The notes: generated by a model not told the origin, from the letters alone. Positions 1-7,955 are shown, numbered from the stretch's first letter. The stretch is 32,651 bases of DNA from Clostridia bacterium (GCA_017935905.1 JAGBGO010000001.1:1-32651), one strand, 5' to 3'. Program-made: numbers and translations.

Positions 1-168
1 GCAAGAATGAACGAAGTCCTCGGAACACTGGACGTACTGAAGAATCATCCAATCGACTACGATGACAGCATAACAAGAAAGCTCGTCGACTGCATCAAGG
101 TGGTATCCAAAAACGAACTGCTCGTCATCTTCAAGGGCGGCATTGAAAAGACAGTAAGGATGGAGTAA
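1..168 (+). CDS. Serine recombinase, C-terminal end (partial)
   Basis: An open frame enters from the left edge and ends with TAA at 166-168, giving 55 residues. The pattern DDSITRKLVDCIKVV followed by a short strand ending in IFKGGIE matches the extreme C-terminus of large serine recombinases of integrative elements, where a charged helix leads into the closing beta strands. The catalytic serine domain would lie outside the window. Codon use (CTC, GTC, ATC) differs from the genes to the right, which fits an imported element. A short helix-strand tail is weak evidence for the family, so the call is moderately secure. A strong terminator follows about 75 bases downstream. Confidence 0.6.
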   Translation, partial: ARMNEVLGTLDVLKNHPIDYDDSITRKLVDCIKVVSKNELLVIFKGGIEKTVRME

Positions 169-244
169 GGAGATGGAAAAATGCTCGTGCGTTCAGTCAT
201 ATACGGCTGGGGGTTCGATTTTATGCGACCCTTCCAAAACATTC

Positions 245-292
245 AAACCCGAACCTTTTACCAATCGGTGAAACGTTCGGGTTTGTTTTTTT
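245..292 (+). terminator. Rho-independent terminator
   Basis: The arms 245-254 (AAACCCGAAC) and 275-284 (GTTCGGGTTT) are perfectly complementary over 10 bases and are followed by a T-rich run to 292. This closes the recombinase transcript and separates it from the next operon. Confidence 0.85.
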
Positions 293-344
293 AACAAAAC
301 TCAAACATTTCTCAAAAAAATCAACAACAAACCCCTCGTATAAT
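293..344 (+). promoter_or_regulatory. Promoter region with tandem 11-base repeats
   Basis: Two direct repeats lie head to tail, AACAAAACTCA (293-303) and AACATTTCTCA (304-314). They are followed by a TATAAT -10 box at 339-344. No good -35 hexamer is visible at normal spacing, as expected of an activator-dependent promoter. The first 19 bases match 17 of 19 in the region before the response regulator gene (4854-4872). An 11-base direct-repeat period is what OmpR/PhoB-type regulators bind. That the regulator at 4921 binds here is inference. Confidence 0.55.
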
Positions 345-380
345 AACCCCTGTCAAAATCAATGAAAGGGGATTGTTCGT

Positions 381-605
381 ATGTCCAAATTTGTAGAAGC
401 AAACGAGAAAATCGCAGAGAAAGTAGTAGAGGGTTACAAGAAGATTGAAGACGGTGTTGTAACCGGTTATAAGAAAATCGAAACCGGCGCCGTAGAGGGC
501 TTCAATAAAGTCAGCGACAAAATCATCGAGAAAGTATTTTCCAAAGACGGTGAAACCGTAGAGGAAACCAAAGAAAGACTTTCTAAAGGCAAACCGCAAC
601 AATAA
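381..605 (+). CDS. Small amphipathic repeat protein, function unknown
   Basis: This 74-residue protein starts at the ATG at 381, with AAAGGGG at 365-371 as its ribosome site. The middle holds about three imperfect 11-residue repeats: GYKKIEDGVVT, GYKKIETGAVE and then GFNKVSDKI. An 11-residue period with alternating charged and hydrophobic positions predicts a long amphipathic helix that could lie on a membrane surface. The C-terminus (GETVEETKERL) is acidic and basic, with no signal peptide or membrane helix. Similar small proteins occur beside ABC exporter and two-component genes in Clostridia, as far as I can recall, but I know of no tested function. It is the first gene of the exporter and two-component region. 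Confidence 0.7.
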   Translation: MSKFVEANEKIAEKVVEGYKKIEDGVVTGYKKIETGAVEGFNKVSDKIIEKVFSKDGETVEETKERLSKGKPQQ

Positions 606-626
606 AAAATCTCACGGAGGTGCCCT

Positions 627-1019
627 ATGAATCAAGAAACAACGTTTACGTATACGTACTCCGCCAAAGAAAATCAGGAAGTGTACAACATTCGCAGCAA
701 ATACCTTCCGGTGCAAGAAAGTGGCGTGGATACACTTAAAGCATTAGACCGCAAAGTAAAGCGTCCCGCGCATATATTCGCTTATTTATTCGGCAGTTTA
801 AGTGCCATCATTATGGGAAGCGGTATGAGCCTTGTAATGACGGATCTTGCAGGGACCGTTGGAATCCAACACCCAATGTATTGCGGCATTGCAATCGGTC
901 TTGTGGGTATGTTGATGGCGCTTGTCAACTATCCTATGTACAAAGGCATTCTGGGGGCACGTAGGAGAAAATATGCGGACAAAGTCATCGCCCTCAGCGA
1001 TGCGATTATGAAAGGATAA
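627..1019 (+). CDS. Small two-helix membrane protein, paralogue of 7554-7955
   Basis: This 130-residue protein has GGAGGTG at 616-622 ahead of its ATG. The N-terminal third is soluble and carries TYTYSAKENQEVYNIRSKY. Two hydrophobic segments follow (about residues 47-72 and 82-105), and the tail is basic and helical, ending IALSDAIMKG. The gene at 7554 encodes the same layout and many identical residues (YTYSAKEQEEI, GTGMSLAMT, LTDDLMK), so the two are paralogues at the two ends of one region. Relatives in databases have sometimes been labelled dihydropteridine reductase. Nothing here resembles a reductase, so I treat the function as unknown. Confidence 0.75.
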   Translation: MNQETTFTYTYSAKENQEVYNIRSKYLPVQESGVDTLKALDRKVKRPAHIFAYLFGSLSAIIMGSGMSLVMTDLAGTVGIQHPMYCGIAIGLVGMLMALVNYPMYKGILGARRRKYADKVIALSDAIMKG

Positions 1020-1030
1020 AGGGGATTAAT

Positions 1031-1333
1031 ATGAGTGGATTTTTCAAAAAAGCATTCCAAGATATGAAAGAAAGCGCAAAGGCGCAACACGAAGTAGACA
1101 AAGCGAACTTTGAAGCGGCTAAAGCGGAGAGTAAAGCAAACTTTGAAGAAAACAGAGGTCGAAACACGTTTGCAAAAGCAAAAAACGATGCCAAGAAAAA
1201 TTGGGATGATGCCCACATGACACCTGCTGAAAGAACTGCGAAAATGCAGCAAGAGCGGGAAGAACAGATTGCCGCAGCAAAGGCAAGAACAGAAGCCGCC
1301 CAAGAACATTATGATGCGGCTAAGAAGCAGTAA
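1031..1333 (+). CDS. Small charged coiled-coil protein, function unknown
   Basis: This 100-residue protein follows the previous gene by 11 bases, with AAAGGGG at 1018-1024. It has no signal peptide or membrane segment. After a short amphipathic start (MSGFFKKAFQDMKESAKAQ) it is almost entirely Ala, Lys, Glu and Gln, predicting long helices or a coiled coil broken near MTPAERTAK. It may be a cytosolic partner of the membrane proteins in this operon, but that is inference from position only. Confidence 0.7.
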   Translation: MSGFFKKAFQDMKESAKAQHEVDKANFEAAKAESKANFEENRGRNTFAKAKNDAKKNWDDAHMTPAERTAKMQQEREEQIAAAKARTEAAQEHYDAAKKQ

Positions 1334-1347
1334 ATAAGATCATGTAG

Positions 1348-1372
1348 GCGAGGCACACCGTACGTGCCTCGC
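1348..1372 (+). other. Intercistronic hairpin, possible attenuator
   Basis: GCGAGGCAC (1348-1356) and GTGCCTCGC (1364-1372) form a perfect 9-base stem with a 7-base loop. No T-run follows, so it is more likely a processing or partial attenuation point between the small-protein genes and the ABC genes than a full terminator. Confidence 0.6.
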
Positions 1373-1401
1373 TATTACCGTGTATTGGAGGAATAAAAAG
1401 A

Positions 1402-2304
1402 ATGAATGCCATCGAAATCAAAGATTTATCAAAAAGTTTTCGCGGTATGTATGCGGTGGATCATCTCAACATGACCGTGCCTGTAGGCGCCATTTATGGC
1501 TTTATCGGGGAGAACGGTTCCGGTAAATCCACCACGGAGAAACTGATTTGCGGCCACTTGGTTCCCGACGGAGGATTCATCCGGTTGTTCGGCAAAGATT
1601 ACACTGATCCCGGCGTGCGGGTGCGGGTAGGCGCGCTGATTGAGAATGCGGGATGTTTCCCCAATTCCAGCATTTACCAGAATCTTCGTATGCAGACCAT
1701 TAACTTAGGCCTTAAAAATCCCGACGCAGAAATCGCCCGGGTGCTGAAAATCGTCCGCATGGAGGAACACGCACAATTGAAGTTCAAAAAATGTTCTTTG
1801 GGTATGAAGCAAAGAATCGGTATTGCCATGGCACTTTTGGGTGAGCCTGCATTGCTCATTTTAGACGAGCCCATCAATGGTTTGGATACGGACGGTATGC
1901 GGATGATGCGGGAAATTCTTGTGGATATTACCCAAAATTACGGTTGTACCGTGTTGATCTCCTCCCACATTTTAGGCGAATTGGAGAAAATTGCCACCCA
2001 CTACGGCATTATCCGCCAAGGTAGAATGATCATGGAACTGTCCGCTAAAGAAATGGACAGCCGGGCACAGGTTTTCACTACGCTGCAAACCCGGGATATG
2101 GAAGGGGCAAAAGCCTTGCTTTCCCGGAAATATGGAGACGTGCGCCGAGAAGGAGCGCACATTTGCATTTATGATGTGGACGATACGGCGGGCATTGTAG
2201 ACTACTTAATGCAAAATGGTCATCCGGTCCGTGAAATTAAGAAGAACAAAATTGGGCTGGAAGAATATTACGTACAGTTGATGTCTCAGAAGGAGGGCCG
2301 GTAA
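1402..2304 (+). CDS. ABC transporter ATPase 1 (BcrA-like)
   Basis: This is a 300-residue ATP-binding subunit of a drug or peptide exporter. Walker A is GENGSGKST (residues 36-44), the signature is CSLGMKQR (131-138) in the modified form usual for bacitracin/lantibiotic-type ATPases, Walker B is LLILDEP (151-157), and the switch histidine is His189 in SSH. The C-terminal 90 residues form the extra domain typical of this subfamily. TTGGAGG about a dozen bases upstream of the ATG is the ribosome site. The permease gene follows after one base, so the two should form one exporter. The protein acts on the cytosolic face of the membrane. The substrate is unknown; peptide antibiotics or stress lipids are guesses from the family. 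Confidence 0.9.
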   Translation: MNAIEIKDLSKSFRGMYAVDHLNMTVPVGAIYGFIGENGSGKSTTEKLICGHLVPDGGFIRLFGKDYTDPGVRVRVGALIENAGCFPNSSIYQNLRMQTINLGLKNPDAEIARVLKIVRMEEHAQLKFKKCSLGMKQRIGIAMALLGEPALLILDEPINGLDTDGMRMMREILVDITQNYGCTVLISSHILGELEKIATHYGIIRQGRMIMELSAKEMDSRAQVFTTLQTRDMEGAKALLSRKYGDVRREGAHICIYDVDDTAGIVDYLMQNGHPVREIKKNKIGLEEYYVQLMSQKEGR

Positions 2305-2305
2305 A

Positions 2306-3142
2306 ATGGAAAAAGAAATTCAGTTTAGAAACCCCAGCTTCGCACAGCGCCTGAAAGGTATGTTGGGCGTAGACTTTTACCGTCTGTTCCATACGCCGAT
2401 GTTCTACATTTTCCTGGCGATTTCTGCCATTATTCCTGCCATGGTATCGGCCATGACCATGATGTCCGGCCCGGATGGCGCACCCACAACGCCGATGTAT
2501 TCCAACGTGTGGCAGATTATTGCGGCATCTAAACCGCTGTACGTCATTGAAAGCATTGCCGACTATGCCAATATGAATATGGTCTTTATTTTCGGTGGCA
2601 TTATGGTTTCTATTTTCATTGGACACGACTATAAAAGCGGGTACGTTAAGCAGCTTTTCACCACACACGCGAAGAAGCAGGATTATATGATGTCCAAAAG
2701 CCTTGTGTGTGCCTTTGCTATGGCTTGTATGTGCCTCACGTACTTGATCGGCGGCACCGTGGGCGGTTTGCTTGCCGGATATTCTTTGGACATGAACGTA
2801 GGATCCTTGATTTTGGCCATCTTTGGTAAGATGGTGATGAGTCTGGGATGGGCCAGCCTGTATACTTTCTTAAACGTTATTTTCAGAAGATACTTCGGAG
2901 TTTCCATTGCTTCCAGTTTCTTCTTCGGTACCGGTATTTTGATTATCGGTGTAGCGGCCATTGTGGAGAAATTACCCATTCCTACTGCTATCTTGAACGT
3001 ATTTTTGTACGGATCTTCCGTGAACGCTTGCTTGGTAAGCAATATAGGCACCTTGGTTGTATGCATCCTGGTATCTGCTGCGTGGACGATTTTCTACAAT
3101 GTGGTAGGTGCCGCGATTCTTTCGAAGAGTGACGTATATTAA
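2306..3142 (+). CDS. ABC-2 type permease 1
   Basis: This 278-residue integral membrane protein starts one base after the ATPase stop and probably depends on coupled translation, using AGGAGGG at 2291-2297. Six hydrophobic segments are visible: one near residues 31-54, a large outer loop, a second near 92-110, then four between about 130 and 275. A short cytosolic motif GHDYKSGYVKQLFT sits after the second segment, as in BcrB/ABC-2 permeases. It pairs with the ATPase at 1402. It is a diverged paralogue of the permease at 4057, which has the matching SEDFRSGFAKNLFT motif. Confidence 0.85.
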   Translation: MEKEIQFRNPSFAQRLKGMLGVDFYRLFHTPMFYIFLAISAIIPAMVSAMTMMSGPDGAPTTPMYSNVWQIIAASKPLYVIESIADYANMNMVFIFGGIMVSIFIGHDYKSGYVKQLFTTHAKKQDYMMSKSLVCAFAMACMCLTYLIGGTVGGLLAGYSLDMNVGSLILAIFGKMVMSLGWASLYTFLNVIFRRYFGVSIASSFFFGTGILIIGVAAIVEKLPIPTAILNVFLYGSSVNACLVSNIGTLVVCILVSAAWTIFYNVVGAAILSKSDVY

Positions 3143-3155
3143 GGAGGAACGACGT

Positions 3156-4055
3156 ATGAACGCAGTTGAAATTAAAAATCTTTCAAAGAACTTCGGCGCA
3201 AAACAAGCGGTTTGCGGACTGAATATGACCGTGCCCAGGGGTGCAATTTACGGCTTTATCGGGGAAAACGGTTCCGGTAAATCCACCACAGAGAAAATGC
3301 TTTGCGGCTTGATTCCCACAAGCGGCGGTTCCATTCAAATTTACGGGAAAGATTATAAAAATCCGGACGTACGTGCCCAAATGGGTGTGCTGATTGAAGC
3401 ACCCGGGTGTTTTCCCGGTCTTTCTGTCTGGGACAATATGATGCTCCAGGCGGCCAACTTAAATCTTCAAAATCCGGAGCAAAGCGTGGTACGCACGCTA
3501 AAATTGGTTCGCATGGAAGGTGCTGCCGGCAATAAGTACAAGAATTGTTCTTTAGGTATGAAGCAGTGGGTGGGCATCGCCATGGCGCTTTTGGGAGATC
3601 CTGCACTTTTGGTGTTAGATGAACCTTTAAACGGGTTGGATGCAGACGGTATGCGGATCATGCGGGAAGTTTTTACAGACATTGTTAAGGACGGCAAGCG
3701 CAGCATTATCGTATCCTCCCACTTACTAGGGGAACTTCAAAAGGTAGCGACCCACTACGGCATTATCCGCCACGGTAAAATGATTTGTGAAATGACCGCC
3801 GCACAATTGGATGCAAGTTGTCGCACCTATATTGCGCTGAAAGCGGAGGATATGAACCGGACAAAATTGTTATTGGCGGGAAAATACACTCGCATCGAAG
3901 AAGATGAAGCCGGTTTTCTTCGGGTATACGATTCCGTATCTCCGGAAGATGTGGTTACGTACCTTTATGGGTACGGTATTTCCGTTACGGAAATTGGAAC
4001 GGACAAAATCAGTCTTGAAGAATATTATATGGATCTGATGAAGGGAGGAAACTAA
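3156..4055 (+). CDS. ABC transporter ATPase 2 (BcrA-like)
   Basis: This second copy of the ATPase has 299 residues. I start it at the ATG at 3156 (MNAVEIKNLSKNF), because AAGGAGG at 3141-3147 is well placed and the protein then aligns with ATPase 1 from its first residue. A longer frame reaches back into the preceding permease gene and is not supported. Walker A GENGSGKST, Walker B LLVLDEP and SSH are intact. The signature reads CSLGMKQW, so the usual Arg is Trp. The similarity to ATPase 1 runs the whole length, consistent with a duplication of an ATPase/permease pair. It probably powers the permease at 4057. Confidence 0.9.
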   Translation: MNAVEIKNLSKNFGAKQAVCGLNMTVPRGAIYGFIGENGSGKSTTEKMLCGLIPTSGGSIQIYGKDYKNPDVRAQMGVLIEAPGCFPGLSVWDNMMLQAANLNLQNPEQSVVRTLKLVRMEGAAGNKYKNCSLGMKQWVGIAMALLGDPALLVLDEPLNGLDADGMRIMREVFTDIVKDGKRSIIVSSHLLGELQKVATHYGIIRHGKMICEMTAAQLDASCRTYIALKAEDMNRTKLLLAGKYTRIEEDEAGFLRVYDSVSPEDVVTYLYGYGISVTEIGTDKISLEEYYMDLMKGGN

Positions 4056-4056
4056 G

Positions 4057-4854
4057 ATGAACCCAAAGACAAGATTTCGCAGTATGCTGAAAGTGGATTT
4101 CAAAAGAATGCTTAAATCCAAGCTTTTCTATATCTTAATTGCCTGTGCATTGGTCGTTCCCATTCTCATGACCGTTATGATGACCATGATGGACGGCACC
4201 GTTTCCGTGGATCCTCAAACCGGTGTGGAAACTGTGATGGAAGGTCCTGAGAATACGTGGCAGTCCATCGGCGCTTTTCCCGTGGCGGAAGGTGAAGTGA
4301 AAGCCCCTATGGGCGGCATGGACGTAATGGCTATGTGTAATATCAATATGATGTTTATGGGCGTTGCCGTATTTATCTGTCTGTTTATCTCGGAAGATTT
4401 CAGAAGCGGGTTTGCTAAGAACCTTTTTACCGTCCGTGCGCGAAAAGGGGACTACGTAGTCTCCAAAACCCTTGCCGGCTTTACCTGTGGCACCTTGATG
4501 CTTCTTGCGTATTTTATCGGTGCAGTGCTGGGCGGTGCCATCTCCGGGCTGTCTTTTGGTCTGAATGGTTTAACCCCGTGGAACCTGGTTCTGTGCATGG
4601 TGGCAAAAATTTTCCTGATGCTAGTATTTGTAAGCATTTTCGTGATCGTCAGTGTGAGTGCGAAACAAAAAGCATGGCTTGCCCTGTGCGGTTCCCTGGG
4701 TGCCGGTATGCTTCTCTTTATGATGGTGGGCATGATTACGCCGCTGAATTCAACCTTTATAAACGTGTTGCTTTGCCTTGTGGGCGGCACACTGTTTAGT
4801 GTAGGTCTGGGGGCAATCAGTACGAAAATTTTGGGTAAAACAAGCTTGGTATAA
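4057..4854 (+). CDS. ABC-2 type permease 2
   Basis: This 265-residue, six-helix membrane protein starts one base after ATPase 2, with GGGAGGA just upstream. Helix 1 lies near residues 23-44, followed by an extracytoplasmic loop of about 60 residues (contains VSVDPQTGVETVMEG), then five further helices. Its cytosolic motif SEDFRSGFAKNLFT matches that of permease 1. It forms the second exporter of the operon with the ATPase at 3156. Its stop codon overlaps the start of the repeat element that precedes the response regulator gene. Confidence 0.85.
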   Translation: MNPKTRFRSMLKVDFKRMLKSKLFYILIACALVVPILMTVMMTMMDGTVSVDPQTGVETVMEGPENTWQSIGAFPVAEGEVKAPMGGMDVMAMCNINMMFMGVAVFICLFISEDFRSGFAKNLFTVRARKGDYVVSKTLAGFTCGTLMLLAYFIGAVLGGAISGLSFGLNGLTPWNLVLCMVAKIFLMLVFVSIFVIVSVSAKQKAWLALCGSLGAGMLLFMMVGMITPLNSTFINVLLCLVGGTLFSVGLGAISTKILGKTSLV

Positions 4855-4890
4855 ACAAAACTTTAACATTTCCGTGTTATGATATACAAT
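4854..4890 (+). promoter_or_regulatory. Promoter with response-regulator-like direct repeats
   Basis: AACAAAACTTT (4854-4864) is followed directly by the half-matching AACATTTCCGT (4865-4875). A TTTAAC/TTAACA -35 (4862-4868) lies within the repeats, and TACAAT (4885-4890) is the -10 at 16-17 bases. The first 19 bases match 17 of 19 with 293-311. A repeat pair ending about 9 bases before the -10 is the geometry of PhoB-type activation, which suggests autoregulation. Binding itself is inferred. Confidence 0.55.
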
Positions 4891-4920
4891 GAATGAGAAT
4901 CCTTGCACGGAGGGAATGCC

Positions 4921-5592
4921 ATGTTTAAGATCTTAGTGGTGGAAGACGACCAGGCGCTGAACAAGACGGTCTGCTCCTTTTTGAACCATAGCGGATATGA
5001 GGCCGTAGGGTGTTTGAACGGGGCGGAAGCCTACGATGCCCTTTATGAAAATATGTTTGACCTGATCCTGTCGGACATTATGATGCCCGGTGTGGACGGC
5101 TTTGAATTTGCCAAGAACGTGCGGGAATTGAATGAGAATATTCCCATTCTCTTTATGACCGCCCGGGACGATATTGCTTCGAAGCAGCGGGGTTTTCGCA
5201 TCGGCGTGGATGATTATATGGTAAAGCCCATTGATTTGGATGAACTATTTTTACGAATCGGGGCTTTGCTTCGCCGCGCTAAGATCGCATCTTCCCGGAA
5301 AATCGAAATCGGTCGTTTCGTGATGGATGCGGACGAGCATACGGCGTACTTGGGCGAGGAAGAAATTGCACTCACTAACCGGGAATTCAGCATTCTTTAC
5401 AAAATGCTGTCGTATCCTAAGAAAACTTTTACCCGCACCCAATTGATGGATGAGTTTTGGGATGCGGATACGGAAACGGCGCCCAGAGCCGTGGACGTGT
5501 ACATGACGAAACTTCGGCAGAAATTGGCGGACTGTGAAGACTTTGAAATCAAGACCGTGCACGGCCTTGGATATAAGGCGGTGGTGAAATGA
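4921..5592 (+). CDS. OmpR-family response regulator
   Basis: This 223-residue DNA-binding regulator acts in the cytosol and is phosphorylated by the kinase encoded next. The receiver domain (1-120) has the acidic pair E8-D9-D10, the phosphoacceptor Asp52 in LSDIMMPG, Thr80 and Lys102 in VKPID. A winged-helix domain of OmpR/PhoB type fills residues 125-223 and ends VHGLGYKAVVK. I start at the ATG at 4921 because GGAGGG (4909-4914) precedes it; a TTG further upstream would leave no ribosome site. The stop overlaps the kinase start as ATGA. Likely targets are the two repeat-bearing promoters of this operon. Confidence 0.93.
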   Translation: MFKILVVEDDQALNKTVCSFLNHSGYEAVGCLNGAEAYDALYENMFDLILSDIMMPGVDGFEFAKNVRELNENIPILFMTARDDIASKQRGFRIGVDDYMVKPIDLDELFLRIGALLRRAKIASSRKIEIGRFVMDADEHTAYLGEEEIALTNREFSILYKMLSYPKKTFTRTQLMDEFWDADTETAPRAVDVYMTKLRQKLADCEDFEIKTVHGLGYKAVVK

Positions 5593-6662
5593 AGCAGGGC
5601 AGCCGTTTTCGCAGTATCTTGAAATGGATCAATCACTATTTTGTGTTCTTTTTGCTGGTGGCTTTTGTGATTACCTGCTGTACCATGTTGTTTGTGACGA
5701 TTCTGTCCTATTCCTTAGATATCACCTTGTCGAGAGCCAATATCAGTGCGGCGGCGAAGATCACGTTTTGGAACGTGGCACTGCTAAGCCTTATTTTTAC
5801 CATGATTGACGGTATGCGGCGAAAACGCACCGTAGAGCGACCGGTCAAGCACATTACGGACGCTGCAGAGAAACTGATCCAAGGAGATTTCTCCGTGCGG
5901 GTCCAGCCCCAAAGCAAATGGGGCACCGATGAAACCTTTAACCGGGTCATTGATTGTTTCAACCAAATAGCAGAAGAACTGGGGAGCGTAGAAACGCTGC
6001 GCACAGACTTTATCGCCAACGTGTCCCACGAAATGAAGACGCCTTTAGCGGTGATTCAAAATTACGGAACCTTGTTGCAGACGCCGGGATTAAGTGAAGA
6101 AAAACGGTTGGAATACGCAAAAGGTGTGACGGAAGGCGCCCGGCGCATGGCAGATATGATGACCAATATGCTGAAACTGAACCGATTGGAGCATCAGCAA
6201 ATTTATCCGGAAGTGACGGAGTTTGATTTAGGGGAGCAGATTTGTGACTGCTTACTGCAGTATGAGAACGTATGGGAACAGGCAGATATCGATCTGGAAA
6301 CTCATATTGCAGAGGGTGTGAAAGTGCGGGCGGACGCGGAGCTGCTCAGCCACGTGTGGAGTAATTTATTTTCCAACGCTTTTAAGTTTACGCCTTCCGG
6401 GGGCAAGGTGACTGTGACGCTCACGGAGGCGCCCCACCACGCCATTGTGCAGGTGGCGGATACGGGCTGCGGCATGACACCGGAGGTAGGTGCGCATATT
6501 TTTGAAAAATTCTATCAAGGGGACCCCTCCCGCTCGGTACAGGGCAACGGCTTGGGTTTAGCCCTTGTAAAACGCGTGGTGGACATACTCCAAGGGGAAA
6601 TTGCCGTGGAAAGTGCGGCTGGCAAGGGATCCACCTTTACGGTAAAAATTCGGAGGGTTTAA
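5589..6662 (+). CDS. Sensor histidine kinase
   Basis: This 357-residue membrane kinase has two N-terminal helices (about residues 16-41 and 58-76) with only a short outer loop between them. That favours sensing within the membrane or through a partner such as the ABC exporters, as in BceS-like kinases. A HAMP-like linker (about 77-133) follows, then the dimerisation domain with phosphoacceptor His147 in NVSHEMKTPL. The catalytic domain has the N box (NLFSNAFKFTP), G1 (DTGCGM) and G2 (GNGLGLALVK). It overlaps the regulator gene by four bases and forms one two-component system with it. Confidence 0.93.
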   Translation: MKQGSRFRSILKWINHYFVFFLLVAFVITCCTMLFVTILSYSLDITLSRANISAAAKITFWNVALLSLIFTMIDGMRRKRTVERPVKHITDAAEKLIQGDFSVRVQPQSKWGTDETFNRVIDCFNQIAEELGSVETLRTDFIANVSHEMKTPLAVIQNYGTLLQTPGLSEEKRLEYAKGVTEGARRMADMMTNMLKLNRLEHQQIYPEVTEFDLGEQICDCLLQYENVWEQADIDLETHIAEGVKVRADAELLSHVWSNLFSNAFKFTPSGGKVTVTLTEAPHHAIVQVADTGCGMTPEVGAHIFEKFYQGDPSRSVQGNGLGLALVKRVVDILQGEIAVESAAGKGSTFTVKIRRV

Positions 6663-6663
6663 T

Positions 6664-7557
6664 ATGAATTGGAGGAAAATCGGCAAAGCTATCCTTTTTC
6701 CCCATATCGCCATTATGCTTATCCTCCTTCCGATTGCTACCGTATGCCTGGTGTACGCGCTGGTCTTTTTGGGTTCCCATTCACCGGTTTCCATCGCTTC
6801 TTACGTGATTGCGTTCTATACCCTTTTGACGTGGTGCTTTCGGATTCCAAATCTTATTGTGTTTTTCAAGACGTTTAAGCGGGAGAACAAATATGCTAAA
6901 TTGTGGCAGGAAGACGCGCATTTGCGTATGAACGTATCGCTGTACGGCACTTTGCTGTTTAATACGGCCTATGCACTGCTTCAATTAGGCATGGGCTTTT
7001 GGCACCGATCTTTCTGGTTCTGCTCTTTGGCCGCCTATTATATCTTTCTTGCGGTGATGCGCTTCTTCTTGGTTCGCCATACCCGAAAGCATCTGCCGGG
7101 GGATCAAATGCTTCAGGAATTGCGGAAATATCGCATTTGCGGCATCGTATTTTTGGTGATGAATCTGGCACTGGCGCTGATTATTTTCTTTATGGTGTAC
7201 TGGAACAGAACGTTCCACCACCACGAAATTACCACCATTACAATGGCGGCGTATACGTTTACCGCTTTTACACTGGCCATTGTGAATATGGTGAAATACC
7301 GCAAATATAACAGCCCTGTGTATTCTGCCGCAAAAGCTATCAGCCTTACGGCGGCGTGCGTGTCTATGCTGACTTTAGAGAATACCATGCTGACCACCTT
7401 CGGAAACGGCACCATGAGCCTTGCCGGACGGCGTATCTTTCTGGGTGTGTCCGGCGGCGCAATCGCTGTGTTTATTATTGTGCTGGCCATTTATATGATC
7501 GTGCAGGGCACGAAGAAAATCAAAATTATGGAGACAACAAAGGAGACCCTCAAATGA
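6664..7557 (+). CDS. Polytopic membrane protein, function unknown
   Basis: This 297-residue protein starts one base after the kinase stop, with GGAGG in the last kinase codons. About eight hydrophobic helices span most of its length, separated by basic loops such as KTFKRENKYAK and MVKYRKYNS, which places both termini probably in the cytosol. I recognise no catalytic motif. Its position between kinase and paralogous small protein suggests a part in signalling or in the response to membrane stress. The stop overlaps the next start as ATGA. Confidence 0.75.
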   Translation: MNWRKIGKAILFPHIAIMLILLPIATVCLVYALVFLGSHSPVSIASYVIAFYTLLTWCFRIPNLIVFFKTFKRENKYAKLWQEDAHLRMNVSLYGTLLFNTAYALLQLGMGFWHRSFWFCSLAAYYIFLAVMRFFLVRHTRKHLPGDQMLQELRKYRICGIVFLVMNLALALIIFFMVYWNRTFHHHEITTITMAAYTFTAFTLAIVNMVKYRKYNSPVYSAAKAISLTAACVSMLTLENTMLTTFGNGTMSLAGRRIFLGVSGGAIAVFIIVLAIYMIVQGTKKIKIMETTKETLK

Positions 7558-7955
7558 CGGAAAAAGAAACTTTTCAATATACGTATTCTGCCAAAGAGCA
7601 GGAAGAAATTAAAGCCATTCGGGAAAAATATACCGCACCTCAGCCGGAGGAAGATAAGATGGCACAATTGCGTCGCCTGGATGGGGCCGTTACCCAAAAG
7701 GCAACGGCGATATCCTTGGTATTTGGCATCGTAGGTGCCTTGGTTCTGGGCACGGGGATGAGCCTTGCTATGACGGAAATCGGTGCTGTAATCGGCCTTG
7801 ATGGAACCTTATCCATGCTGTTCGGGATTCTATTGGGCCTTGTGGGCATCATCCTCATTTCTTTAGCGTACCCCGTATACAACCGTGTCGTTCAAAAAGA
7901 ACGGGCCCGCATTGCCCCGGAAATCATCCGGCTTACGGATGATTTGATGAAATAG
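7554..7955 (+). CDS. Small two-helix membrane protein, paralogue of 627-1019
   Basis: This 133-residue protein starts at the ATG at 7554 (MTEKETFQYTYSAKE), preceded by AAAGGAG. A longer frame reaching back to 7356 is not used because it overlaps the preceding gene and lacks similarity to the paralogue. The layout is a soluble N-terminus, two membrane segments (about residues 47-72 and 82-108) and a charged C-terminal helix ending IRLTDDLMK. It is the last gene of the exporter and two-component region, and its sister gene lies near the start. Function is unknown. Confidence 0.8.
   Translation: MTEKETFQYTYSAKEQEEIKAIREKYTAPQPEEDKMAQLRRLDGAVTQKATAISLVFGIVGALVLGTGMSLAMTEIGAVIGLDGTLSMLFGILLGLVGIILISLAYPVYNRVVQKERARIAPEIIRLTDDLMK

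Noticed and set aside
205-240. GGTTCGATT resembling a tRNA T-loop, as an integration site
   Set aside because: The bases on either side cannot form the T stem and no acceptor stem fits.
173-271. A 32-codon frame after the recombinase end, with three cysteines
   Set aside because: Its AGGAG directly touches the ATG with no spacer and it runs into the terminator stem, so expression is unlikely.
381-7955. A lantibiotic biosynthesis cluster
   Set aside because: No precursor peptide, dehydratase, cyclase or leader protease is present; only immunity-type exporters and regulators are.
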